Shown: positions 1 through 11,331 of the stretch, piece by piece
How positions within the stretch are numbered: the first letter of the stretch is position 1
Layout of the letters: each line of letters begins with the position of its first letter
Source of the DNA: Wurfbainia villosa
Lineage: Eukaryota; Streptophyta; Magnoliopsida; Zingiberales; Zingiberaceae
DNA: 64,000 nucleotides
Direction: 5' to 3'
Assembly (NCBI GenBank): GCA_025175895.1
Contig: CM046000.1
Coordinates: 34,880,720-34,944,719, forward strand
Translations under genes and position numbers: made by a program
The notes under the pieces: generated by a model
What the model saw: the letters and a program-made list of their open reading frames with translations, nothing else
What the model was told of the DNA's origin: nothing
Databases searched by the model: none

Positions 1-180
1 TTCTTCCCTCTTCTCTTCTTCTTCCTCACCGAGCTCCCTCGTCATCCTTTCGCCAAAACCCCCATTCAAGCAAGGAGAAAGCTAGGTGGCTTCCATTAGG
101 TCATCTCCCAAGAAAAGCGAAGGAAGTAAGATTCCCTCACCTGCAGTATATTAGCTTTGTAGAGCTTTGTAGGTCATGTA

Positions 181-1135
181 CATGGAAGAAAGATCAAGTT
201 CATGGCCATATATGTTTCGGCCAACCAAGGAATTTAGGGTTAGGGTTTGCATGAAAATGAATCTAAGGATATGATCATAGATTGTAGGCTTCAAGAAGGA
301 ATTTTTAGGTGCCAAAAACCCAAGTTCATGGCCATATATGTTTCGGCCAACCAAGGAATTTAGGGTTAGGGTTTGCATGAAAATGAATCTAAGGATATGA
401 TCATAGATTGTAGGCTTCAAGTAGGAATTTTTAGGTGACAAAATCCCAAGTTCATGGCCATATATATTTTGGCCAACCAAGGAAATTAGGGTTAGGGTTT
501 GCATGAAAATGAATCTAAGGATATGATCATAGATTGTAGGCTTCAAGTAGAAATTTTTAGGTGCCAAAACCCAAGTTCATAGCCCTATATGTTTCGGCCA
601 ACCAAGGTCTTGAGGGCTAGGGTTGCATGAAATGCTTCTAATGAAACTATGATAAGTGGTATCCTTCATGAAGGAATTTTAGGTAATAAAAATCCAAGCT
701 TGAGTCCTTACATGTTTCGGCCAACCAAGGTATTTAGGGCTAGGGTTACATGAAAATGCTTCTAATAAGACTAGGATAAGTAGTATGCTTCATGAAGGAA
801 ATTCTAGGTAACAAAAACCCAAGCTTGAGCCCTTACATGTTTCGGCCAACCAAGGTATTTAGGGCTAGGGTTGCATGAAAAGGCTTCTAAGGGAAGTAGG
901 CGATGTTATATGCTTCATGTAGAAATTTTAGGTAACAAAAAAACCCAAGCTTGAGCCCTTACATGTTCGGCCAACCAAGGTATTTAGGGCTAGGGTTGCA
1001 TGAAAAGGCTTCTAAGGGAAGTAAGAGATGTTATATGCTTCATGTAGAAGTTTAGGTGACAAAAAAAATAATACAATGTTTGATACCTTACATGTTTCAG
1101 CCAACATTGGTTTTAGGGTTAGGGTTTCATGAAAC
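181..1135. repeat. About 126-bp tandem repeat, roughly eight degenerate units
   Basis: Each unit contains a TTAGGGTTAGGGTTTGCATGAAA-like core, a TTTCGGCCAACCAAGG segment and a block ending near a tract of A. Cores start near 232, 358, 485, 611, 731, 857, 979 and 1112. The first three units are nearly identical and the later ones have diverged. The early period is a multiple of three, so the minus strand stays open for 138 codons. That open frame is a by-product of the repeat and not evidence of a gene. Confidence 0.85.
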
Positions 1136-1164
1136 CACTCCCCCCTTATGAAGTTATGTTATGT

Positions 1165-1790
1165 GTATGAGTTTAATATGTTAGGAAATATGCCTATGTG
1201 ATGAACATGTTTTATGATTTAATATGCCATGAATATGCCTAGGAAATATGCTCATGTGATGAACATGTTTATGATGTAATATGCCATGAAATATGCCTAT
1301 GTGATGAACATGTTTTATGATTTAATATGCCATGAATATGCCTATGAAATATGCTTATGTGATGAACATGGTTAGGATGTAATATGCCATGAAATATGCC
1401 TATGTGACGAACATGTTTTATGATTTAATATGCCATGAATATGCCTAGGAAATATTCTCATGTGATGAACATGGTTATGATGTAATATGCCATGAAATAT
1501 GCCTATGTGATGAACATGTTTTATGATTTAATATGCCATGAATATGCCTATGAAATATGCTTATGTGATGAACATGGTTATGATGTAATATGCCATGAAA
1601 TATGCCTATGTGATGAACATGTTTTATGATTTAATATGCCATGAATATGCCTAGGAAATATGCTCATGTGATGAACATGTTTATGATGTAATATGCCATG
1701 AAATATGCCTATGTGATGAACATGTTTTATGATTTAACATGCCATGAATATGCCTATGAAATATGCTTATGTGATGAACATGTTTATGCT
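1165..1790. repeat. 103-bp tandem repeat with 45/58-bp substructure, about six units
   Basis: The words GATGAACATG and AATATGCCATGAA recur, with spacings alternating 58 and 45 bp (for example near 1203, 1261, 1306, 1364 and 1409). The full period is therefore 103 bp. The array lies inside the G1 LTR and has no coding potential. Confidence 0.85.
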
Positions 1791-1853
1791 TTAGGACCCC
1801 TTTAGGGTACTCTTATGTTATGAATGCATGTATGCTATGAAATGACTAAGAGG

Positions 1854-2010
1854 GAGATGCTTCCCTTTCAAGTAGGGATTAAGAGCTCTCCTTATGATAA
1901 GATAAGATGGAGATGCTTCCCTTTCAAGTAGGGATTAAGAGCTCTCCTTATGATAAGACAAGATTGAGATGCTTCCCTGTTTATGTTGGGGATTAAGAGC
2001 ATTCTTTATG
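1854..2010. repeat. 56-bp tandem repeat, about three units
   Basis: AGATGCTTCCCT starts near 1855, 1911 and 1967. Each is followed by GGGATTAAGAGC and TTATGATA. The third unit has diverged. A separate duplication built on GACGTAAGAGGTCTTGC follows at about 2110-2155. Confidence 0.8.
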
Positions 2011-3221
2011 ATATGACAAGAAAGAAAGGAATTAAGTATTTTACTTTGTAAGAGGTTAAGTACCCGACCCGTCAGGTGGTCGTTAATCAAATCCATAGGG
2101 ACATAAGAAGACGTAAGAGGTCTTGCCCTGGTAAGACGTAAGAGGTCTTGCTCTAGTAGGTCTGGTGGCTCGCTACCCCAGCCTATTAGGGAACGCGCAT
2201 TATGTGGTACTTAACCTGGGGCCCCCCAAACAAGTTATGATTATGTTGAAGTATCTATATGTATATGCTTTGAAAAGAAAAGACTTTTTATGAAATTGTG
2301 CATGCTTATGTTAAAGTTTATGAATGCTTATGGATATGTCCTTTATGCAGGTTTAAGATTTACGATGTTACGGATGCTTATGTTATGAATGCTTATTGTT
2401 GAGTTTAAAACGCTTATGATTATGTCCTTTATGCATGTTTAGATTTTATGAAGTTATGATGCTTATGTTCAAGTTAAGAATACTTGTGATTAGGTACTTC
2501 ATGCATGTCTAAGATTTATAATGTTATGGATGCTTATGTCATGAATGCTTATGTTTAAATTATGCCCTGCTTATATTTAATTATGCTTACCATGCTCATG
2601 TAAATTCTATGCCATGCTTAGGTTTTTATTACATGGGCATGTTGTTGATTTGTGTTGCTATGAAATACTTAGGCTATTTATGCTAGCATGCTCATGTTTC
2701 TAATTGCTTGATGAAAGTTTGTGGCTTTTGTGAGTAGGCAAGAATCTTACTAAGCTATATGCTTATAGTTTATGTTTTCCATATACTGCAGATAAAGGAA
2801 ACCTGGACTAGAGGAAGTAGCAGGAGGGGCCAAGTGTGTGTGATAGTGGCATGGTGGAGAAAGACCCTGCTACTATCTGCTTATATTACATGCCCAATGA
2901 ATCCCTTAAGACTTTGCTTCCGCTTATAAGACTTGTGAACCTTTAGCACCATGCTGGATGTTGCTTAATCATTTTACTGCTCAATTTCTTAAGAACTCAT
3001 GAATGACACCTTATGTTACGCATGCTATAAATGAAATAAGATATGTTAGCATGATAATTATGAATATGATATGTGATGCATGTGCAAAAGAAGGTTTAAG
3101 TTATGATGACATGTTAAAGTATGTAGGTTGTGAAATGAACCCTATACGTTAGGTTATATAAGAAAAAAAAAAAGGGGAACAAGTAGCGCCGCCCTGAGAG
3201 CAGATAAGGGCGGGCGTTACA

Positions 3222-4645
3222 TTTTAAGCCACCCATGGTTGTTGGCTTACTGTTGGATTAAGATGACAGGATCTTCTATTAGATCCTGCCGGAAGACGTT
3301 GGATTGAGTCAGGAGTTTAGAAATGACTCCGTATAAGTGTTTAAGAGTTGGAGACCGATAAGCAGATATTACAGGTCTGCTTATTAGAGTCTGAAGTCTC
3401 TGACTGTTGGATAGAAGGAGCAAGATCGGAGTCATATGCCTTGAGCTATTTTTCGATTATAGAAGACCACTCATAGATCATCAGGATGTTCTCGTGCACA
3501 TCAGCGAAATCAGAACAAAGACTCCGAAGGGATTATGTGCGTGCAGTGCAGATCACGAAGACACACGAAGTTAGATTATCCGTTGGATCAGTTCATATTT
3601 TGCTATTGTAAGCAACCAGTACAGATTGAGGAGTTGTATTTTGAAGACTCAGTTGAAGACTATCAATGGTGTTCCGAGAGGATGATGCACCATCTCGACA
3701 GCGGAGGTCAGCACCGAAGATTGGGTTATCTCACCAGCAGCAACATACTACCTCAAGCATGGTTGGAGTTCCTTAATACTATCCTTCAATAGAGATCAAC
3801 ATAGAAGCAGCATCAGCAGAAGACATCTTAGATGATTCAGCAGACAACAACAGTTACCCCCAGATGTGATTTGCTTAGTACAGAGGAGAGAGTATACGAC
3901 GATGATCATATCTATTCGGTATTCTACAATTGCAGCTCGTAGGATTAAGTGATGGGATCAGATGATCTAGGAAAATCCTTGGGTCATTCATCGCAAAAAT
4001 GCGACCACTTTGTTGCGGACTGTTGGATCTGATCTTGTCCTCTTCGGAGAAAGGCCGAGACCTGTGGGGAGCCTTTGGATCAGATCGGCATATAATTGAT
4101 CATTCAGGGTATTACTTTAGTTTACCCTATGAGTTAATATATTGAAAGATACTTGTAGTTTATAGGTATCTTTGTCTAGAACATTCTTAGTTTGGATTAG
4201 AAGGGTCCTTTACATCGACTTGCGGGTCAGTGGTATCTCTACCATCAGGTGAGATGGGGATCAACAATTAAGAAGTCAAGGGATGCCCTTAGACTTTGAT
4301 AGACATACTTTCACTATAGACATATCCTTATGGATGGTTAAATTGTTGGAAGTATGATATGATATGTCTCTCGGATGTGCATATAATCTGAGAGTATTCG
4401 GATGTAGTTTCGGATGAACTCCAAGGTTTGCTGTTGCATAGGCAAGAGGAGTAGTCGATCAGAGTGATTTAGAAGATAGTGTCGATATTAAATACCTCAT
4501 ACGAGGGATAATGTTGTTGGTATCAGTTTTGCTAAACACTATAAAAATTAGAAGAATGTGAGTTGCGATTATAGGAGATGTTGGAGGGGATATTTATCTA
4601 TCCCAGTATTCCTCCTTGAGAAGATCCGAAACTCTTTGTTGAAAG
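3222..4645 (+). pseudogene. G1 internal region, unrecognisable gag/protease remains
   Basis: This is the expected place for primer site, gag and protease of element G1. No clear initiator-tRNA primer site, CCHC knuckle or DSG/DTG protease motif survives. The longest plus-strand open frame (3535-3792, 85 codons) has no features I recognise. I infer decayed gag-pro sequence from position only. Confidence 0.4.
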
Positions 4646-5640
4646 AGAGATGGACCTTTGAGATTATGCATAGATTATCGATGATGGAATGTGATAGTTG
4701 TTAAAAGTGAATATCCTTCGTTGTGAATAAATGATCTATCTAGATTAGCTAAGGACACCTGTGTATACTCTAGGATCGATTTATGACTGGAGCGTTGATA
4801 TTGTAGTGACATGGTGTCATACAATTATCATTGTCGTTGTGATGATTAATATATCATTAGCTTAGAGTAAAGGAGATGCAGGTGTGTAGAGATGACAATT
4901 TCATACTTAGTATGAATTTTAGGAGTTTTGATTAAGTTGTTAGACTAATTAACGATTTAGTCGCCACTGGATTTGAGAATCGTGTATCTTGGACACGATT
5001 GAATCAGGTTATGGTTGTTGGAGTTGCATAACCCAGCCATTGTTGATTGTGGTAGTTGGAGTTGCGCACTCGACCATCGTAGATGGTGGTTTGCCATGTA
5101 TGATTTGGTTACTACTATAGATGTGGATAGAATGCTTTAGCATTACTATACCACGGACTTGTTTGATAAAGGTGATGATGGAAATCATTTAGTCGGAAGC
5201 TGGTGAAACCAGTTACAAGACCTAGACGGCGGTTAACTTTTACATGAGTATTAGTTAATCCTTCCGGAGTGGATAAAAGGATGTTGTACGCAAATGTATC
5301 GTTTCAGGGATCGAAGCGAATCCGATACAGTTGCATGAGGCATATTTTATGCTTACGACGGTTGAGAAACTACGAGATAGACTGTCATATGCATGATGTG
5401 GCTTTAGTAGTTATTATCTAGATTTATGGATGTATGGAGCAAGAATGCTCATGGGATTTTAACTAGCTACTGGGTAGCTACTATAGAGTTGCTGGAATGC
5501 GAACAGTTGCAACTTGTGAGATTGGTCGCTATGTCTTCCATGCACTTACAGAGTGTGTGGAGTGGATTTTGGATGGTAGATGGGCTTCTCTTGTGAGAAG
5601 ATAATTTCCCATCTCTAATATGGATATGTGTTCCGGACAC
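4646..5640 (+). pseudogene. G1 reverse transcriptase/RNase H remnant
   Basis: Translation at about 4646-4792 gives the RT signature LRLCIDYR followed by VIVVKSEYPSL, INDLSRLA and YSRIDL. These match the start of the Ty3/gypsy palm domain. Two in-frame stops lie inside this short stretch. Beyond about 4800 the frame decays and I cannot place the YxDD box or RNase H with confidence. The fragment would sit between protease and integrase in a gypsy polyprotein, and its order relative to the integrase below agrees. It cannot make an active enzyme. Confidence 0.65.
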
Positions 5641-6657
5641 GCATCCAATTAAGGAAGAGTTGCTACAGGAAGCACATCATTAGAGATTTTCTATTCACCC
5701 TGGTGGTACTCAGATGTACCGAGATTTGAAACGTCTATACTGGTGGAATGGTAAAAAGAGAGATGTAGCAGATGTTGCTGCTCGATGTTTAGTATGCCAA
5801 TAGGTGAAGGCTGAACATCAAAAACTGCTGATTGCTCCAGAAAATTTCGATCTTTGGAATGGAAGTGGGAGCATATCACTATTGATTTCGTTACGGGATT
5901 GCCTAGAATTCGTAAAGGACATGATGTGATTTGGGTGATCGTGGATCAACTAACCAAATCAGCTCACTTCCTTCCTATTCGTGGGTCGTACTCGTTGGAT
6001 CATCCGGCAGAGTTGTATTGCCGAAAGATTATCAGATCGCATGGGGTACTTTTGAGTACTATATCTGATAGAGACCCGCATTTTACCTTGCAATTTTGAC
6101 AGAGTCTGCATCAGACTATGGGCACAGAGCTTCAGCTCAGTACAACATTTCATCCGCAGACTGATGGACTGTCTGAGCGTACAATTCAGACATTGGAGGA
6201 TCTATTAAGATCTTGTGTCATGAATTATGGAGGTAGTTGGGAGGATCACATTCCTTTAGTGGAATTTGCCTATAATAACATCTACCACTCTTATATTTAG
6301 ATGGCTCCCTTTGGAGGCCCTATACGATAGACCCTGTAGATCTCCCGTGTTGTGGGAGGAAGTCGGGGAACGACAGCTATTGTGGCCACCGAGTATCCAA
6401 CATGATGCAGAGTTGGTGTGCGTCATCAGATGATGGTTATTAGAGGCACAGAATTGACAGAAGAGTTACGCAGACCGGAGGCGAAGGCCTTTAGAGTTCT
6501 CAGTTGGGGAACAAGTATTTCTGCGTGTTTCACCTACGAAAAAGGTGAAACGATTTGGGCTAAAAGGGAAATTAGTTCCACACTATATTGGCTTATTTTA
6601 GATATTAGCGTGGATGGGAGGTGTAGCTTAACGGTTGGCTTTAACCTCCGACACTTA
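5641..6657 (+). pseudogene. G1 Ty3/gypsy integrase, broken
   Basis: The HHCC zinc-binding segment reads HPGGTQMYRDLKRLYWW, then CLVCQ with a stop after it (about 5690-5805). The catalytic core follows: WEHITIDFVTGLP holds the first Asp, and ISDRDPHFT holds the second. HPQTDGLSERTIQTLEDLLR holds the Glu (in the 6118-6300 frame). Stops occur near 6097 and 6298, and the sequence after 6300 is badly degraded. Order and motifs are those of gypsy integrases, which insert element cDNA into the chromosome. The element is clearly inactive. Confidence 0.9.
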
Positions 6658-6935
6658 CGGGTGTTCACAACGTATTTCATGTTTCTATGCTGAGGAAATA
6701 CGTGTCAATTTCTGATCATGTTCTGAAAGAGGTACCAATCCCACCTCAGTCTAATGTGACCTATGAGGAGATTCCAATGCAAATTCTTGGTCGCAAGGAG
6801 CATCAGTTGCAACACAAAACCATCCGACTCGTAAAGGTTGGATAACAACATCATACCGATGAGAAGGCTACGTGAGAGCTGGAAGACACTATCCGAGCTT
6901 GATACCCTTATCTGTTCATTGGAGGTGTGTATGGG
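6658..6935 (+). pseudogene. G1 chromodomain at integrase C-terminus
   Basis: In frame from 6658, the translation gives GVHNVFHVSMLRKY, a linker, then YEEIPMQILGRKEHQL, RLVKVG, stop, QHHTDEKAT, stop, ELEDTIRA, stop, YPYLF. This is the layout of the C-terminal chromodomain of plant chromoviruses, most like the Tekay/Del group. Two of the stops sit where the family normally has tryptophan, which fits G-to-A decay. Chromodomains of this type bind modified histone tails and steer integration into heterochromatin. Confidence 0.8.
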
Positions 6936-6994
6936 GTCATTTCGGAAACTTGCTTGAAATAATTTTTTCATGTCAGTAAGAAATTTAGGGACCA

Positions 6995-7016
6995 AATTTT
7001 ATTAAGTGGGGGAGAA
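6995..7016 (+). other. G1 polypurine tract
   Basis: AAGTGGGGGAGAA directly precedes the TGTAAAATACC start of the 3' LTR. A purine tract at this place primes plus-strand DNA synthesis in LTR retrotransposons. Confidence 0.75.
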
Positions 7017-7244
7017 TGTAAAATACCTCAAATGGAGGGCTAAAGGAATAATATTATTATTGGGATAAATTAAATGAATGAAGAATGGTTAGGAATTAAT
7101 TTCATCCAAACCTAGGGTTAGATTAATTCCTTTAATTGAATGAAGCAAGGTTTAATTAAACTCGATCCGTTCTCCCAAACCCGACCCGTTACTTTCTTAA
7201 CGTCGAACCTTTTCTTCTCCACGCGAGCATTTTTCCCAGCCATG
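7017..7244 (+). mobile_element. G1 3' LTR, first part
   Basis: The LTR starts TGTAAAATACCTC right after the polypurine tract and is cut at 7244 by element A. Its continuation should lie after 16065. Only 228 bp are recognisable on this side. The last five bases (7240-7244, CCATG) are the left target duplication of element A. Confidence 0.7.
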
Positions 7245-9123
7245 TGAAGGTAGGGAAACTTCGCTTCCCACTTCAACTCGGTCGCTTGTTCATGGCGATC
7301 CCGTCTACGTCCCCAGATAAAAAAAAATTATCCTTGACAAAAAGCAATTACCCAAGCAACCTGTTCCATCGTCGTGCTATTCGATTAGAGTGGTTACTTG
7401 AACAAACTTGTTGTTCAAGCAATCAACCTCTATTCTATGATTAGCCACAGAATAGACGATGTACGGATCGCCGGTTTTCGTGTTTGTATTCGGGGTCCAA
7501 GTAAATTAGCCATATAATGAAAACATACAATATACAAAGAAACAAAAGGAAAGCAAAACAAGAATTATACCTCTTGTTTACCTCAAGGTCTTCTATCGTA
7601 TGCCCTATCCTCCTTTTGGACATCGTGTGGGTGATGATCTTCCAAAAGTCGAAGCCTTCTAGAATACGTTCTTCCCTTCCCTGCTCACTCCGAACAAAGG
7701 GAAGAATAAAATGAAACTCCTCTTCCTTTCTAAAACTGACCACCAAGTGAAAGGACTTGATGTTGCCGCCGGCCAAGGAATGGGTGATGGAGCGCCGGCC
7801 AACCTTGAAAAAGAGTTGCTGCCGGCTTCAAGGAGAGGTGAGGACGCCGACCAAGGAAGAATCAAGGGAGGGGATGGGCGCCAGCCAAGGATGAATCAAG
7901 GGAGGGGATGGGCACCGACAAACTCTTGGAGAAGAGAAAGGAAAACAACCTTCCACCTTGTTGCCGGGCAAGCCAAAACCCTAACCCTAGCCGCCCAAAG
8001 CTTGACGCCCCAACCCTAATCTCTCTTCAATGCTCTTGCCGCCCAACCCTTAAGCCTCCTTTTAATCTCCACCATTGGTTCTAGAGATTTAATCTCAACC
8101 GTCGGATCTAGAGATTTAATCTCAACCGTCGGATCTAGAGATTTAATCTCAACCATCGGATCTAGAGATTTAATCTCCACCGTTGGATCTAGAGTTTCAT
8201 TTTCCATCATCAGATCTAGGCTCCATGAGGGTTTTAATAGGCTATAATAGGGACCATGAGGAGAAGTTGGATCTTGGCCACCCAATGGATCAAGCCTACA
8301 TAAAGTCCGATCTATTAATGATAATCCATTGCACTAGAGGATTATCATTGATCTACCTCACCAACCCCCATAAGTTAATATGGGCTCCATATATTATTTG
8401 TACAATTATCTCTCCATGTTTAAGATCTCGAATGTCCGTCGATTAATTAATTTACTAACAATTAATTAATCAACATCTAACTCCATGAGTAGTACCACTC
8501 AACCTTATCATCATTCTGGACCAAGTCCACCTGCAGGGTTTACATGATGAACCTTATGAGCTCCTCAAGGGGACATCATCATCCTAATATATAGGATACG
8601 GTTTCCTCCAATAATCAATGACACACCATGTAAATAATATCATTTCCCAACTTACCGAGCCTATCGATTTACTCTATAAATCTTGCCCATTGGTAAATCA
8701 ATGAAATAAATACTAAGTATATGTGCCCGTTATTATATCGACATTAAGAGCATGTACAACATAATATCCGAGGTCCGATTCAATTATGTAGTTAGCAATA
8801 AATCGAATCACCTCTAAGTCTGTCCTACTCAATACACACAAAGTGTACTAGTGTAATTCTATAGTCAAGACAAACCAATACCAAATCACACTACAACCAT
8901 ACCAATGGTTTGTCCAAAGCCATCTTGGTTGTGAGCCTTTACTTATACTTTACAAGGAACTGATAACATGATCTCCCGTGTGACACTACACACTATGTCA
9001 TCTACAATGTAATGTATTAGACAATATGCATAACCATAAATATGCAAAAAATGATCATGTGATTCTTATTTCAAAACAAAGATGTTCATACAAAAGATAG
9101 ACTTTTCAGTATACATCCCAACC
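7245..9123 (-). mobile_element. Copia A 3' LTR
   Basis: It runs from TGAAGGTAGGG to CATCCCAACC. On the minus strand this reads GG-TTGGGATGTATA to CCCTACCTTCA, where the family ends are TGTTGGGATG and CCTTCA. It contains five units of the 27-bp GGATCTAGAGATTTAATCTC minisatellite (about 8075-8200). It lacks the 26-bp segment holding the TATA box that is present in its partner LTR. Confidence 0.9.
8075..8205. repeat. 27-bp minisatellite in copia A 3' LTR, five units
   Basis: Near-identical 27-bp units built on GATCTAGAGATTTAATCTC repeat in tandem. The same array occurs in the other LTRs of this family with six units (14985-15140) or four (32590-32700, 39470-39575, 52190-52300). The period is nine codons, so open frames run through it in several directions. 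These are not genes. Confidence 0.85.
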
Positions 9124-9140
9124 ATCTCCCACTTATACTA
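9124..9140 (-). other. Copia A polypurine tract
   Basis: On the minus strand this reads GTATAAGTGGGAGAT directly before the 3' LTR. The same sequence occurs at the equivalent place in B1 (38520-38535) and C (60198-60214). Confidence 0.8.
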
Positions 9141-10620
9141 AAAGACTATGTTGTCCTTATACTGCCATACATCTGATTCCCATTCCCTCCACATGCCTAT
9201 AAAAAGCTCTAGCTGGAAGGGCCTTAGTGAAATGATCTGCCAGGTTATCCTTTGATGCAATCTTGGCCACATCAACTTCTCCTCACTTTACGATTTCTCA
9301 TATCAGGTGGTACTTGCGCTCTATGTGTTTACTTGCCTTATGGGCTCGTGGTTCCTTCGAGTTTGCAACTGTACCACTATTATCACAATAAATTGTGATA
9401 GTTCTGGGCAAACCAGGAATCACATCCAAGTCCATCAAGAAGTTCTTGAGCCACACAACTTCTTTGGCCACCTCAGAGGCCGCCACATACTCAGCTTCCA
9501 TGGTAGAGTTCGCCACGCATTTCTGCTTGACACTCCTCCATATAATGGCTCCACTTCCCAAAGTAAACACAAAACCTGAGGTAGACTTACTGTTATCCCT
9601 ATCTGATTGGAAGTCGGAATATGTGTAACCCACAGGGAGTAATTGGTCTGCCTGGTAAACTAGCATATAATCCCTAGTCCTTCTCAGGTACTTCAATATA
9701 TGCTTTACCGCAGTCCAATGTCCATGTCCTGGATTACTCTGATATTTGCTAATCATGCCCATGGCAAAGCAGATATTTGGTCTTGTACATAGCATGACAT
9801 ACATGAGGCTTCCTACTGCCGAAGCATAAGGAACCGCCTTCATCTCCTCCATCTCCTTAGATGTTTTAGAACACATCTCCTTAGATAAAGGAACTCCATG
9901 CCTGAAAGGTAAAAAACCTTTCTTGGAGTTTTGCATGCTAAAATGATCCATAATGGTGTCTATGTATGAAGCTTGAGATAAGCACAAAATCCATTTCTTG
10001 CAATCCCTTATAACCTTGATCCCAAGGATATGTCCCACTTCTCCTAAGTCCTTCATATCAAACTGTTTGGACAACCATAGCCTTACGTCCGATAACACCT
10101 TGACATTGTTGCCAATTAACAAATTGTCATCTACGTATAGTACAAGAAATACTACTATGTTTCCGTCACATCTCTTGTATACACAAGACTCATCCGGACT
10201 TTGAATAAATCCATAAGACTAGATTACCTCATCAAAGCGGATGTTCCAAGACCTCGAAGCTTGTTTCAATCCATAAATGGACCGATTAAGCTTGCACACA
10301 AGATGCTCTTTGCCCTTTGCAATGAATCCCTCTGGTTACTTCATATAAATGTTTTCCTCAAGACTTCCATTAAGGAAATCTGTCTTGACATCCATCCTCC
10401 ATACCTCATAATCCATATGAGTAGCAATACATAAGAGAATCCGGATAGACTTAAGTATGACTACCGACGAAAAGGTCTCCTCATAATCGATGCCCTCTTT
10501 CTGAGTATACCCTTTCGCAACAAGCCTCTCTTTGAAGGTTTCAACCTTCCCGTCTATTCCTCTCTTTATTTTGTAGATCCACTTACATCCAATGGCTTTT
10601 ACACCATTGGATGGTTCTAC
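9141..10620 (-). pseudogene. Copia A reverse transcriptase and RNase H, broken
   Basis: The 10122-9298 frame covers the end of RT and most of RNase H. YVDD lies just upstream (about 10127-10138), followed by LIGNN, VGSLMYVMLCTRPNICFAMG, KHILKYLRRTRDYM, the RNase H segment YSDFQSDRDNSKSTSGFVF, MEAEYVA and YCDNSGTV. RT would copy element RNA to DNA and RNase H would remove the RNA strand. The upstream RT part has several stops, including a TAG in EVI-stop-SYG near 10218 that element C shares. Another stop at 9298 cuts the C-terminal tail. The enzyme cannot be made whole. Confidence 0.9.
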
Positions 10621-11331
10621 TAGCTCCTATACCTGATTTGAATCCATAGATTCTATCTTAGAATTCATTGCACTTTTCCAAGATACCACATCTTTATCTT
10701 GGATCGCCTCATCATATGTCCAGGGATCAGGTTCATGTTCACCAGGGATCAAATCAGAAGATTCTCCCAAGAACATGAATCTATCAAGCTGTCTAACAAC
10801 CCTCCCACTACGATGAGGTATCACCTGTGTATCCTCTGTGACACGTGATGCAGTGACTTATGGTATATCCTCTTGTATCGGTGGTATTGAAGCAGTGAAT
10901 TCCCCTCTAAATTCCTCCAGAATAATCTTACTCATGGGTTTGTGGTTCATCACATTGTCTTCCTCTATAAATCTGGCATTCGTGATAACGATCACCCTCT
11001 GATCTCTAGGACTATAAAACAAACCATCTTTCATTTTTCTAGGATAGCTAACGAACATGCGCACTTATGTATGAGGTTCCAACTTACCAGCATCTGCCTT
11101 CAGCACATGTGCTGGACTCCCCCATATCCGAATATGTCTTAGACTATGCTTTTGCCAAGTCTACAATTCTGTGGGAGTAGAAGGCACTGATTTAGATGGT
11201 ACCAAGTTCAGAATATACACTGTCGTATCTAGAGCATATCCCCAGAACGAATCTGGCAACTCAGAATAACTCATCATCGATCTAACCATTTCCATAAGAG
11301 TCCTATTCCTTCGCTCTGCTACACCATTCTG
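10621..11331 (-). pseudogene. Copia A integrase C-terminus and RT linker, fragmented
   Basis: Open pieces at 11064-10858 and 10824-10627 carry the integrase C-terminal region (MFVSYPRKMKDGLFYSPRDQ, NARFIEEDNVMNHKPMSK) and the linker before RT (IPHRSGRVVRQLDRFMFLGESSD, WTYDEAIQDKD). The equivalent of PQQNG near 11331 has a stop. The pieces line up with B1 36540-37033 and B2 43176-43920. Confidence 0.85.

Larger units (their letters stand above)
1..3221 (+). mobile_element. Ty3/gypsy chromovirus G1, partial 5' LTR
   Basis: The stretch is non-coding and ends at 3221 in TTACA, after a GC-rich segment. The matching 3' LTR begins TGTAA at 7017, so the ends form a TGTAA/TTACA pair typical of gypsy LTRs. 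The 5' end of this LTR lies outside the window. It carries three tandem-repeat arrays, then AT-rich sequence from about 2220 to 3170. The boundary is inferred from the terminal motif and from the polypurine tract just before 7017. I could not align the two LTRs, because the window shows different parts of each. Confidence 0.6.

Noticed and set aside
151..567. 138-codon minus-strand frame with 42-residue repeats
   Set aside because: Its period equals the 126-bp tandem repeat of the LTR, so openness follows from the repeat length. There is no domain or promoter evidence.
7441..8446. Several overlapping open frames of 60-110 codons, with repeated copies at 14401-15383, 32346-33494 and 39237-40260
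   Set aside because: They recur in every LTR of the copia A/B/C family in the same relative place, in both directions. They reflect LTR sequence and the 27-bp minisatellite, not genes.
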